A stretch of 64,000 nt of DNA, from the NCBI RefSeq assembly GCF_019008365.1, contig NZ_JAHHUL010000001.1, positions 310,001 to 374,000 on the forward strand, read 5' to 3'. Shown here in pieces: positions 25,538 through 33,989 of the stretch. A program made the position numbers and the translations under genes. The DNA comes from Phosphitispora fastidiosa (GTDB lineage Bacteria; Bacillota; Thermincolia; Thermincolales; UBA2595). The notes beneath the pieces were generated by a model. It was not told the DNA's origin. It did no database searches and saw only the letters and a program-made list of their open reading frames with translations. The first letter of the stretch is position 1; the number at the start of each line of letters is the position of its first letter.

Positions 25538-25544
25538 GTTTTTC

Positions 25545-25710
25545 CGCAAGGTGAATGGTTCCTGAAAATGACCGGTAATGGTATTTGGATGCGGGGACTC
25601 CCTGCCTTGTTGCCGGTGATTTGCAGCTAGTCTCATAACGGTGTCAGTGCAAGGAAAATCTTGTACAATAGCTCACCATATTCCTCAGTCATTTCCGGAA
25701 ATAATACTTA
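25545..25710. repeat. Palindromic repeat family 2, copy E
   Basis: This element of about 166 bp has partly self-complementary arms (TTCCTGAAAATGAC against GTCATTTCCGGAA). It shares the block AGGAAAATCTTGTACAA plus CTCACCATA with copy F at about 62880-63050. It sits between the zinc-ribbon gene terminator and the speE terminator. The exact ends are uncertain. Confidence 0.6.
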
Positions 25711-25718
25711 AAAGAGGA

Positions 25719-25750
25719 AAAACAAAAAATCCAAGGCGTAACGCCTTGGA
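25719..25750 (-). terminator. Rho-independent terminator of speE
   Basis: Perfect arms TCCAAGGCG/CGCCTTGGA enclose a 3-nt loop; on the minus strand six T follow. It is 5 bp beyond the speE stop. Confidence 0.88.
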
Positions 25751-25754
25751 CACT

Positions 25755-26588
25755 TTATTCAAATATCTCCCTGATAAAATTGGGCAGTGCAAAACAGGCC
25801 TGATGGATTTCTTTATTGTAGTATTTCAGGTTCATCTCCTGTAACCTGTCCGAGTCAGGTGTGACGGCAAGCGGGTCATATTTCTTGCTGCCACAGGTAA
25901 ACGTCCAGAAACCTCCGATATATGTTGCGATTGCTGTAAGGTACGTTCTGGTTATGGGGAAAATATCTTTAATATTTCTATGTACACTTGAAAGGAGTTC
26001 CCTGTTAAATACAGGTGACTCGGTCTGAGCTACAAGTATGCCATCATCCTTTAAAGCATTGTATACATCTGTGTAAAATTCCTTCCCGAAAAGTCCGATT
26101 GCGGGACCGATGGGGTCTGATGAATCTACTAAAATCACATCATAATAGTTTTGTTTCCTCTTGATAAATCCAAGTCCATCCTCAACAAAAATTCTTACTC
26201 TGCTGTCACTAAGAGCGCAGCTTATTTCGGGCAGGTACTTCCGGGATGCCCAGATAACCTTCTCATCAATTTCAACAAGGTCTGCCTGCTTGACAGACTG
26301 ATATCTTACCGCTTCCCTGACAGTACCCCCGTCCCCTCCGCCGATAACCAGCACTTTTTGGGGATTAGGATGAGCCATCATGGCCGGATGGGCTATCATT
26401 TCATGGTATATAAATTCGTCTTTTTCTGTTGTCTGAATAATGCCGTCAAGAACAAGAGCCCTGCCAAACTCCATGGTATCAATAACAGCCAGATCCTGAT
26501 AATCAGTCCGTTCAGTATAAACAGTTTCGCTGAATTTCCACGTAACTGAGTATCCGTCAGTGTGCTTTTCATTTATCAAGAATTCCAT
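25755..26588 (-). CDS. speE: Spermidine synthase (polyamine aminopropyltransferase)
   Basis: This 277-residue enzyme transfers an aminopropyl group from decarboxylated SAM to putrescine, releasing methylthioadenosine. SAM-binding motif: VIGGGDGGTVREA near residue 82. Catalytic block: DSSDPIGPA near 157. N-terminal: YQDLAVIDTMEFGRALVLDG; QTESP follows. It is monocistronic by context (own terminator). The by-product is the substrate of mtnP encoded at 55.4-56.3 kb in this window. The start is ATG 26588. Confidence 0.95.
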   Translation of the reverse strand: MEFLINEKHTDGYSVTWKFSETVYTERTDYQDLAVIDTMEFGRALVLDGIIQTTEKDEFIYHEMIAHPAMMAHPNPQKVLVIGGGDGGTVREAVRYQSVKQADLVEIDEKVIWASRKYLPEISCALSDSRVRIFVEDGLGFIKRKQNYYDVILVDSSDPIGPAIGLFGKEFYTDVYNALKDDGILVAQTESPVFNRELLSSVHRNIKDIFPITRTYLTAIATYIGGFWTFTCGSKKYDPLAVTPDSDRLQEMNLKYYNKEIHQACFALPNFIREIFE

Positions 26589-26692
26589 AATCTCAGCTTC
26601 GAAACCTCCTCTGAATAGTGTCTGTAAGTTATTCTAGCCAAAATTAAGGAAATCCTGCATCAAACCTAGATTTTAAATTGTTCTACTTGATA

Positions 26693-28444
26693 TTACTCTT
26701 CAAGGAGATGATATTTTTCCAGTTTTTGGTATAGACCAGCCCTGGAAATCCCCAAGCTTCTGGCAGCTTTAACCTTATTGCCTCCTGACCTCTGGAGGGC
26801 CTGAATCAATGCATTTCGTTCCGTATCCTCCAGAATGGTTTTAAGTGACATCCTGTCATTTATCTGCAACTGTGCCTGTGACATCTTTTTAAGATATACC
26901 GGGAGATGGTGAGGCTGGATTATCTGGTCTTCGATGACATTAAAAATCCGTTCCATTACACTGTCCATTTCCCTAACATTACCAGGCCAGGTGTGTTTGA
27001 TGAAAATATTGTATACTTCAGAAGAAATCCCGATAACCTTCTTACCATATTCGTTGTTATATTTTCCAATCATAAAATTTATCAATGGTTCAAGGTCTTC
27101 ACGCCTGTCACGCAGAGGAGGGATATAAAAAGTAAGGACATTAAGCCTGTAATAAAGATCCTCACGAAACAGGTTCTGCTTGACCATCTCATCAAGGTTC
27201 TGTTTTGTAGCAGCGATAATCCTTACATCAACGAGTTTTGTGCGGTCATCTCCAATTCTCTTAATCTCCCTGGTCTGCATTATATTCATAATTTTGGCCT
27301 GCAGAGAAGGAGAAACAGCTCCGATATCATCGATAAATATTGTTCCCTGGTCTGCCAATTCAAATTTACCAATCTGCCCATGTCTCAGTGTTCCACTAAC
27401 GGTCCTTTCAGCTAAACCAAATAATTCAGCATCAATAAGGTTTTCAGGGACTGCCGAACAATTCACCCTAACAAAGGGACCGTGTTTCCTGGAACTTTCC
27501 AGGTGGATAGCGTGGGCAAAAAGTTCCCTTCCGGTACCGGATTCACCCCGCAGCAATATTGTTGAATCTCCGTTGGCTACTTTTTTTATTGTTTCTTTAA
27601 GCTGTATAATCACCTGGCTCTTGCCGACAATGTTTTCCACCTTATATTTGGCGCCAGATACTTTTTCAAGCTGATCCTTATAGTATTCCAGCTTGTTTTT
27701 AAGAGTGTTCACCTGGTTAACGAGAGAATCCATTTCATACACAGGTTTGAACCTTAACTTGCCGACAGCCCCGGATAATTCATTTTCATGATACACCGGA
27801 ATTATAGAAACAATTACATCACTGCCTTTTATCTGGATAGGCTCTGCCAATTGATGTGCCCCACTGTCAAGAACTCTTTTTATCTGGAGTTCGGGCAGCA
27901 CCACCGAGATATGTTTACTCATAACCTTCTCCTTATTAAGTCTCAAGAAGCTGCAGAAGGCCTCATTGCATATCTCAATATGACCGTCCTTGTCGGTCAC
28001 CACTATACCCTCGTGGGCATTACTGAGAACAGTCTCCAGTACTCCTCTGGACTCTTTTACCGATACCATTTCATCAATGATTTCCTGAAAAGCATTTAGA
28101 TCCTCAAGAACCGCAACAGCGCCAACAACCTCTCCATCCTTTATGATTGGGGTCGAATTAGCAATACACTCTCTGCCATTAATAGTAACTTTCTGCCCTA
28201 ATGCAGGTATTCCGGCATGCAGGACAACAGGAAGGCATGATTCAGGCATTATTTCCTGTATATGCATCCCCCCTACATCCTTTAAAAGCCGGAAAATTTC
28301 CCGGGCAGGTTTATTAAATATCACTATGTATCCATCTTTATCCACCGCTATGATTCCATTATAGGCAGAGTCCAGAATGGAACTGAGGCTGTACTCCCAG
28401 TTTAGGTTATTGACAGCTCTTCTAGATAAAATCATTTGCTTCAC
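26693..28444 (-). CDS. PAS-PAS-AAA+-Fis regulator, sigma-54-activator-like but without GAFTGA
   Basis: This 583-residue protein has PAS at about 18-115 and 130-235, AAA+ at about 265-500 and a Fis-type HTH at 550-580 (NKVKAARSLGISRAGLYQKL). The architecture is that of sigma-54 enhancer-binding proteins, but three key sites differ. Walker A reads GESGTGRE with Arg306 instead of Lys. Walker B is FIDDIG with Asp instead of Glu. The loop that should be GAFTGA reads ERTVSGT. RIIAATK and FREDLYYRLNV are kept. ATP turnover and sigma-54 contact are therefore doubtful, so the protein may act as a sigma-54-independent regulator. Its target is unknown; speE lies downstream on the same strand. Confidence 0.88.
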   Translation of the reverse strand: MKQMILSRRAVNNLNWEYSLSSILDSAYNGIIAVDKDGYIVIFNKPAREIFRLLKDVGGMHIQEIMPESCLPVVLHAGIPALGQKVTINGRECIANSTPIIKDGEVVGAVAVLEDLNAFQEIIDEMVSVKESRGVLETVLSNAHEGIVVTDKDGHIEICNEAFCSFLRLNKEKVMSKHISVVLPELQIKRVLDSGAHQLAEPIQIKGSDVIVSIIPVYHENELSGAVGKLRFKPVYEMDSLVNQVNTLKNKLEYYKDQLEKVSGAKYKVENIVGKSQVIIQLKETIKKVANGDSTILLRGESGTGRELFAHAIHLESSRKHGPFVRVNCSAVPENLIDAELFGLAERTVSGTLRHGQIGKFELADQGTIFIDDIGAVSPSLQAKIMNIMQTREIKRIGDDRTKLVDVRIIAATKQNLDEMVKQNLFREDLYYRLNVLTFYIPPLRDRREDLEPLINFMIGKYNNEYGKKVIGISSEVYNIFIKHTWPGNVREMDSVMERIFNVIEDQIIQPHHLPVYLKKMSQAQLQINDRMSLKTILEDTERNALIQALQRSGGNKVKAARSLGISRAGLYQKLEKYHLLEE

Positions 28445-28670
28445 ACCCCATGATAAGTTACAGTCCTTTTCAGTTTTTATTGTATCTTATCGTGGGCACA
28501 TTGACTTTAGTTTTTCCTGCAATGGTCGGTTTTGAAAGGTAAACGGGTTTCTACGGTGCTAAATAGTAGTTTTTTGAAGCTTAATGGTTCCAGTAATATT
28601 TCATAAGAATATTTCAATTTGAATAGCGGCACTACTACTATTAAGAAAAGAAACTAAAGGAGAAACGACA

Positions 28671-28910
28671 GTGCCCGCTAAAATATTAGCTTTTCTGCTG
28701 CTCTTGTTCGGTGTTGGGGCCAGTCTGTCTGTACTGTACAAATCATTAATTGCCGTTGTGAATCCACAGTTCCAGAAAAAACCGGAACAGCAGTCTAAAA
28801 GAAACCAATTGAACTATTCAGCTAATAATCTAAAGCTGGATAATAGGACAGAGGGAAATCAAGAATTAGAAAATATATTGGAATCAGGAAAACCAGGAAA
28901 TGAAAGGTGA
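28671..28910 (+). CDS. Small protein with one N-terminal membrane segment
   Basis: This 79-residue protein starts at GTG 28671 with AAAGGAG upstream. Residues 4-27 (ILAFLLLLFGVGASLSVLYKSL) form one hydrophobic segment. The rest is polar, charged and Asn/Gln rich with no motif. It faces the comM gene, with 11 bp between the stops, and is divergent from the AAA+ regulator (226 bp apart), so the regulator might act here. No family was recognised. Confidence 0.6.
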   Translation: MPAKILAFLLLLFGVGASLSVLYKSLIAVVNPQFQKKPEQQSKRNQLNYSANNLKLDNRTEGNQELENILESGKPGNER

Positions 28911-28921
28911 CTCAACTGGGG

Positions 28922-30469
28922 TTAGTAGGTCCCGGGTTGATACCTACGGTCACCACTCCTGTACTGAATTGCCTCTGCAAGGTGTTTTTCACAGATTTTT
29001 TCATTCTTGTCCAGGTCAGCTATCGTTCTGGCAACCTTTAGTATTTTCTTATAAGCTCTGGCGCTTAACTGCAGGTTTTCAAAGGCGCTCTTCATAAGCT
29101 CCGCAGTTTTTTCATCAATTTGACAATAATTTCTTATTTCTCTGCCACCCATCTGTGAATTTGACTGGATGTCGGTCCCGGTAAAACGTTTCTGCTGGAG
29201 CTGCCTGGCCCTCTCGACCCTTAGGCGGATCTGTGCGGAAGTTTCATTCTTGTGCGTTTCCTGAAGCTCGCGGTAATGGATTCTAGGCACCTCGATATGG
29301 ATATCCATCCTGTCTATTAAGGGTCCGGAAATCCTGTGCTTGTACCGGCTAACCTGGATGGGAGTGCAGACACACTGTGTCGAGGTATCTCCGAGATAAC
29401 CACAGGGGCATGGATTCATTGAGGCCACAACCATCATTTGGGCAGGATACTCAATACTGCCATGCACCCTGGATATACACACCTTCCCGTCTTCCATCGG
29501 TTGTCTCAGGGACTCCAGGGTATCCCTGGCAAACTCTGGCAGCTCGTCAAGATAAAGTATCCCATAATGGGCCAGGCTGATCTCACCCGGTCTGGGACTG
29601 CTCCCACCGCCAATCATCCCTGCCCTGGAGACATTGTGATGTGGTGACCTGAATGGTCTGCCGGTCAGCAGCGGCAGGTTAGCTTTTAACAATCCGGCCA
29701 CACTATATACTTTGGTTACTTCGAGTGCCTCCTGTAGAGCCATTTGTGGTACAATCTGGCGCAGTCTCCTGGCCATCATTGTTTTCCCGGACCCCGGGGG
29801 TCCGGTCATCAGGATATTATGTCCCCCTGCAGCGGCAACCTCCAGGGCTCTCTTAACCCGGTAATGTCCGTTAACATCAGCCATATCTTCGGAACAGGGG
29901 TCAGCTCCGCTTTTCAGCATTTCATTTATATTGATTTCATGGGGTTTTATTGATACTCTACCGTCAAGAATAGCCACAGCCTCAGCCAGGCTGGCTACAG
30001 GCAGTATCCTGACTCCGGCGACTAAAGCAGCCTCATCTGCATTGTCAACAGGAACGATTATCTCTCGATAAGCGGTTTTTTCCATAATACCCATAACTGA
30101 TGGCAGGATACCGGTTACCCCCCTGGCTGAGCCATCCAGTGAGAGTTCTCCAAGAAAGACATGTTTTCCAAAGTCATTATTCATTAGCTGTCCGGAAGCA
30201 GCAAGGATGCCTATCGCAATGGGGAGGTCAAAAACAGCACCTTCCTTCTTTGTATCAGCCGGAGCCAGATTTACCGTAATCCTTCCCAGGGGGTACTCCA
30301 TTCCTGAATTGCGAATCGCAGCCCTGACCCGTTCCCTTGATTCCTTTACGGCTGTATCAGGAAGTCCAACGATTTCCAGTCCTGGCAATCCGGTAGTAAT
30401 ATCTACTTCAACATCGACGGGATATCCGTCCAGTCCTTTCAGGGCAAAACTTTTAACGACTGCTAACAA
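28922..30469 (-). CDS. comM: YifB/ComM-family Mg chelatase-like AAA+ ATPase
   Basis: This 515-residue protein has an N-terminal Lon-protease-like/ChlI domain (residues 1-170: GLPGLEIVGLPDTAVKESRERV, ITVNLAPAD), a central AAA+ with Walker A GPPGSGKTMMA near 220 and Walker B GILYLDELPE, and a C-terminal Mg_chelatase_C with a zinc-binding Cys pair (CPCGYLG). ComM helicases promote branch migration during natural transformation; the Firmicute YifB relatives are less studied. It is followed upstream by yraN, the usual neighbour. A Lon-type Ser-Lys dyad was not checked. Confidence 0.9.
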   Translation of the reverse strand: MLAVVKSFALKGLDGYPVDVEVDITTGLPGLEIVGLPDTAVKESRERVRAAIRNSGMEYPLGRITVNLAPADTKKEGAVFDLPIAIGILAASGQLMNNDFGKHVFLGELSLDGSARGVTGILPSVMGIMEKTAYREIIVPVDNADEAALVAGVRILPVASLAEAVAILDGRVSIKPHEININEMLKSGADPCSEDMADVNGHYRVKRALEVAAAGGHNILMTGPPGSGKTMMARRLRQIVPQMALQEALEVTKVYSVAGLLKANLPLLTGRPFRSPHHNVSRAGMIGGGSSPRPGEISLAHYGILYLDELPEFARDTLESLRQPMEDGKVCISRVHGSIEYPAQMMVVASMNPCPCGYLGDTSTQCVCTPIQVSRYKHRISGPLIDRMDIHIEVPRIHYRELQETHKNETSAQIRLRVERARQLQQKRFTGTDIQSNSQMGGREIRNYCQIDEKTAELMKSAFENLQLSARAYKKILKVARTIADLDKNEKICEKHLAEAIQYRSGDRRYQPGTY

Positions 30470-30481
30470 AATCCTTCCTCC

Positions 30482-30847
30482 TCAGAAACAGTTCTCCAAT
30501 ACCCGGACCGATTCCGGCCTATTAGTTTCATCAAGCCTGATGGCATATACATCAAATCTCAAGATTCGCGGCAAATTACGATTTTTAGCCAGGTAATATT
30601 CTGCCAGCAGCCTCAATTTCTTCTGTTTTCTATAATCAACAGCCTCCTCCGGAAAACCGTAGCGCCCATTCCGGCGCGTTTTCACCTCAACAAAAACAAC
30701 GGTATCCCCGAATCCAGCAATTATATCGATTTCCCCATACCGACACCGGAAATTCCTTTCGAGAATTTTGTAGCCGTGTTCTATCAGGGCATTGGCTGCT
30801 ATATCTTCCCCGATGGCTCCAATTTCCTTTTTGTTAAGACCCTCCAA
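30482..30847 (-). CDS. yraN: YraN/UPF0102 family endonuclease-fold protein
   Basis: This protein of about 121 residues has the restriction-endonuclease-like core GEIDII...VVFVEVKTRR, in which Asp and E-x-K form the metal site. IGEDIAANALIEHGYKIL is the typical N-terminal helix. Function is unproven; a DNA-processing role is often proposed. TTG 30847 (GAGGTG 6 nt upstream) is preferred to the first in-frame start at 30880. It precedes comM by 12 bp, so they form one transcript. Confidence 0.85.
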   Translation of the reverse strand: MEGLNKKEIGAIGEDIAANALIEHGYKILERNFRCRYGEIDIIAGFGDTVVFVEVKTRRNGRYGFPEEAVDYRKQKKLRLLAEYYLAKNRNLPRILRFDVYAIRLDETNRPESVRVLENCF

Positions 30848-30918
30848 TTTTAACACCTCAGAAACATTATACCATGCCACTGCTTTCCTTTGTAACCATT
30901 TTTTTACTTATCTGGGCC

Positions 30919-30952
30919 AAAAAAAGGAACCTGATTGCTCAGGTTCCTTTTT
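30919..30952 (-). terminator. Rho-independent terminator of the nuo operon
   Basis: Arms AAGGAACCTGA and TCAGGTTCCTT close a 4-nt loop, and on the minus strand a run of T follows. It lies about 57 bp beyond the nuoN stop. Confidence 0.88.
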
Positions 30953-31008
30953 CCTAGCTTCCTTTTAGGTTTGATTTTTTATTTTTTCTTTCTTTCCGTT
31001 GCTCTTTT

Positions 31009-32436
31009 TTAGAAGAACAGTGAATTAGCTGCAAGGTTTGCCAGCACTGACAACGGCTGTGGATAAACACCGAGGAACACGGTAACTATCATAGTAATCA
31101 GCAGAACTGCTTTTGCTCCTGCCGGAACCACAATCGGACTGTCATCTACCGGGTCAGCCATATACATTATTTTGGCAACTGAAAGATAGTAGTAAACTGA
31201 CGCCATACTCATCAACAGACCGATAATGACCAGCCAGAGGTAGCCTTGGTCTACGATTGATGAGAACAGGTAAAACTTACCGGCAAAACCTGCCAGAGGT
31301 GGAATGCCTGCCATTGAGAGCAGACAAACCGTCAAAACTGCAGCCATTAATGGTGACCGCTGGGCCAGGCCTGCATAATCCTTAATCTCATCACTGCCGG
31401 TATTTGCGGAAAAGTTCATGACTACAGTAAAGGCTCCAATAGTCGCAAACACATACAGCATACCATAGAAGGCTACACCCCTTACCCCTGCCGCGCTGGC
31501 TGCAATTACACCGGTCATGATGTAACCTGCCTGGGCAATACTGGAGTAAGCCAGCATTCTCTTAATGTTTGTCTGTGGAATAGCTACCAGGTTACCAATG
31601 ATTATCGTCAGAGCAGCGAGTGCTGCAAAGAGCATCTTCCACTGGAGACTGTAATCAGGGAAGGCAACCAGGAACACCCGCATAAGAGCCGCAAATGCCG
31701 CTGCTTTGGAACCTACGGCAAGAAATGCGGTAACAGGTGTAGGGGCTCCCTCATATACATCAGGGGACCACATTTGGAACGGTACTGCAGAAATTTTAAA
31801 ACCGAAACCGGCCACCAGGAAGACCATCCCGACTACCATAGCCGGTGGCAGGCTGCCCATTTCCGCCAGTTTCACAGCAACTTCTGAAATAACCGTTGTC
31901 CCTGTCATCCCGTATACAAGACTTAAACCGTAAAGCAGAATACCTGAGGACATTGCTCCGAGAATCAGGTATTTGATACCGGCTTCAGCAGATTTGCTGT
32001 CATTTTTCTTAAACCCGGTAAGAATATAGAAGGAGATGGTCATTGTTTCCAAGCCAAGGTACAGGGTGATAAATTCACCTGCAGATGACAGCACCATCAT
32101 CCCAACAGCTGCAAAAACCGTCATTACGAAGAACTCGCCATAATTTGTGCCCATTTTCTTGACATACAGTGTTGCAGCAAGAGTAACCAGCACAGCGGCA
32201 ACAAGGATCAGCTGTTTGAAGAATATCGAAAAATCATCGACATAGTACATACCTTCAAATGCCGTTGCATTTATACCATAGTACCCAAAACTGATAAACA
32301 GTATAATTGCCAGGCCTATGGTTACCAGATATCCCAGTCCATAGCGCTGTTCTTTGGGAATCAGCAGACCGATGACCAATACCGCAATCGCCAGAAGGAC
32401 AGTTGCAATTTCAATAGTCAGCAAAGACAGATCCAT
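31009..32436 (-). CDS. nuoN: NADH-quinone oxidoreductase subunit N
   Basis: This 475-residue antiporter-like membrane subunit has about 14 segments. The conserved proton-channel helix with charged residues is visible in MLAYSSIAQAGYIMTG and FKISAVPFQMWSPDVYEGAPTPVTAF. It starts at ATG 32436, overlapping the nuoM stop by one base. It is the last gene of the operon and is followed by the terminator at 30919. Confidence 0.95.
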   Translation of the reverse strand: MDLSLLTIEIATVLLAIAVLVIGLLIPKEQRYGLGYLVTIGLAIILFISFGYYGINATAFEGMYYVDDFSIFFKQLILVAAVLVTLAATLYVKKMGTNYGEFFVMTVFAAVGMMVLSSAGEFITLYLGLETMTISFYILTGFKKNDSKSAEAGIKYLILGAMSSGILLYGLSLVYGMTGTTVISEVAVKLAEMGSLPPAMVVGMVFLVAGFGFKISAVPFQMWSPDVYEGAPTPVTAFLAVGSKAAAFAALMRVFLVAFPDYSLQWKMLFAALAALTIIIGNLVAIPQTNIKRMLAYSSIAQAGYIMTGVIAASAAGVRGVAFYGMLYVFATIGAFTVVMNFSANTGSDEIKDYAGLAQRSPLMAAVLTVCLLSMAGIPPLAGFAGKFYLFSSIVDQGYLWLVIIGLLMSMASVYYYLSVAKIMYMADPVDDSPIVVPAGAKAVLLITMIVTVFLGVYPQPLSVLANLAANSLFF

Positions 32437-33989
32437 TAGATACTCCCTCCCATCTGAGCTGCAGCGGTTGTGGCCTGAACCAATTTAGCCGCAATAGGCT
32501 GCACTCCGGAATCTACCATATCCATGAGCAAGGAGGGGAATACACCAAAGGCGACGATGAATACAATTAAGACTACAACCGGAATCCAGTACGAGCCTTT
32601 GATATCCTCTACATGATCCCACTCTTCCTTACGGGGTCCAAACAATACATTGGCAACCATCCGCAGCACATAGACCGCACCGAGAACCACACCGGTCAGG
32701 GCAATTATTGCCGGAATCTGTAGGGATGGTTCCTTAAATGCGCCTACAAAGGTCGTAAACTCAGGTACAAAGCTTACCAGGCCCGGCAGACCGGCTGATG
32801 CCATAGCTGCAACCACAAAACCGACAGCCGCAACCGGCATCTGGTGGGCTAACCCGCCAAGGTCAGGAATATACCTGCTCTTGGTGGCCGCATAAATGTA
32901 ACCAACCATAGAGAAGAAGAGGGCCGACATGACACCATGGGCAAACATGTTGGCAACAGCGCCGTTAAGACCGATGATGTTCATAGATGCCACCCCGATG
33001 AGAACAAAGCCCATGTGACTGACACTGGAATAACCGACAACATACTTCATGTCTTTTTGAGCCAGACAGATTAGTGCGGCATAGACCACGTTAGCAACTG
33101 CAAATATCGCTATCAGCGGAGCCCAGAACTTTGCTCCAACCGGAAGGATAAACAGGCCAATCCGGATCAGACCGTAACCACCAATCTTTTTCAGTACACC
33201 GGCGTGAATCATGGAAACCGCCGTAGGCGCTCCGGCGTACCCGTCAGGTGACCAGGAGTGGAACGGGAACATTGACAACAGGCAGGTAAAGCCAAATGCC
33301 ATCATCCCAAACACCACTATCTGAAACTGAGTCGAAAAATCAATAGTTGCCAGTTTGGCAATGTCAAATGTCGGGGTACCAAGAATTCCTGCCGCCTCCT
33401 TGTACATCCAGATCATAGCTGCGAGGAGGAAGGCGCTTCCTATCAGCAGGTAGATAGTCAGCTTCATACCTGCATATTCCTTGGTAACATCCTTTGTCTT
33501 ACTTCCACTACCCCAGATAATAACCATAATATAAATGGGGATTACCACTACTTCGTAGAAGAGGAAGAAGATAAACAGGTCACGGGCTATAAATGTACCC
33601 ATAACCCCGGTAATCAGAATCAGGAGCAGGATGTAAAATTCCTTGGCACGTTTTTCCACACTCCAGGAACGCGAAAATACTGATGTAAACCCGATAATGT
33701 TTGTCAAGAGCAGCATCGGCAGGCTAAACCCGTCAACACCCAGGGAGTAAATGACTCCAAGGTCAGCAACCCATGGGATGTCTTCGGTAAAAGCGAAACC
33801 GCCTATTCCAGTCTTCACATATTGGGTATAGTACACAATGTATAGAATAATGGTCAGAACCAGAGAGATGAAGGTGGTAATACCGGCAACTGCCTTAATT
33901 ATCTTGGATTCTTCCTTGGGTATAAAGACACTGATTAATGCCCCAATGATTGGTGACAGCAAAATAGCAGTCAGTACGGGAAAACCCAT
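32436..33989 (-). CDS. nuoM: NADH-quinone oxidoreductase subunit M
   Basis: This 517-residue antiporter-like subunit has about 14 membrane helices. FLFYEVVVIPIYIMVIIWG and FPFHSWSPDGYAGAPTAVSMIHAG contain the conserved Glu and Lys/His of the proton channel. It overlaps nuoL and nuoN by one base each (TAATG type), so L-M-N are translationally coupled. Confidence 0.95.
   Translation of the reverse strand: MGFPVLTAILLSPIIGALISVFIPKEESKIIKAVAGITTFISLVLTIILYIVYYTQYVKTGIGGFAFTEDIPWVADLGVIYSLGVDGFSLPMLLLTNIIGFTSVFSRSWSVEKRAKEFYILLLILITGVMGTFIARDLFIFFLFYEVVVIPIYIMVIIWGSGSKTKDVTKEYAGMKLTIYLLIGSAFLLAAMIWMYKEAAGILGTPTFDIAKLATIDFSTQFQIVVFGMMAFGFTCLLSMFPFHSWSPDGYAGAPTAVSMIHAGVLKKIGGYGLIRIGLFILPVGAKFWAPLIAIFAVANVVYAALICLAQKDMKYVVGYSSVSHMGFVLIGVASMNIIGLNGAVANMFAHGVMSALFFSMVGYIYAATKSRYIPDLGGLAHQMPVAAVGFVVAAMASAGLPGLVSFVPEFTTFVGAFKEPSLQIPAIIALTGVVLGAVYVLRMVANVLFGPRKEEWDHVEDIKGSYWIPVVVLIVFIVAFGVFPSLLMDMVDSGVQPIAAKLVQATTAAAQMGGSI

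Noticed and set aside
25545-25710. Invertible centre between identical arms in palindrome copies E and F
   Set aside because: The opposite orientation of the centre is explained more simply by the two copies being inserted in opposite orientations.
28445-28670. Sigma-54 promoter upstream of the AAA+ regulator or the small membrane protein
   Set aside because: No GG-N10-GC pattern with correct flanks was seen in the 226-bp divergent region.
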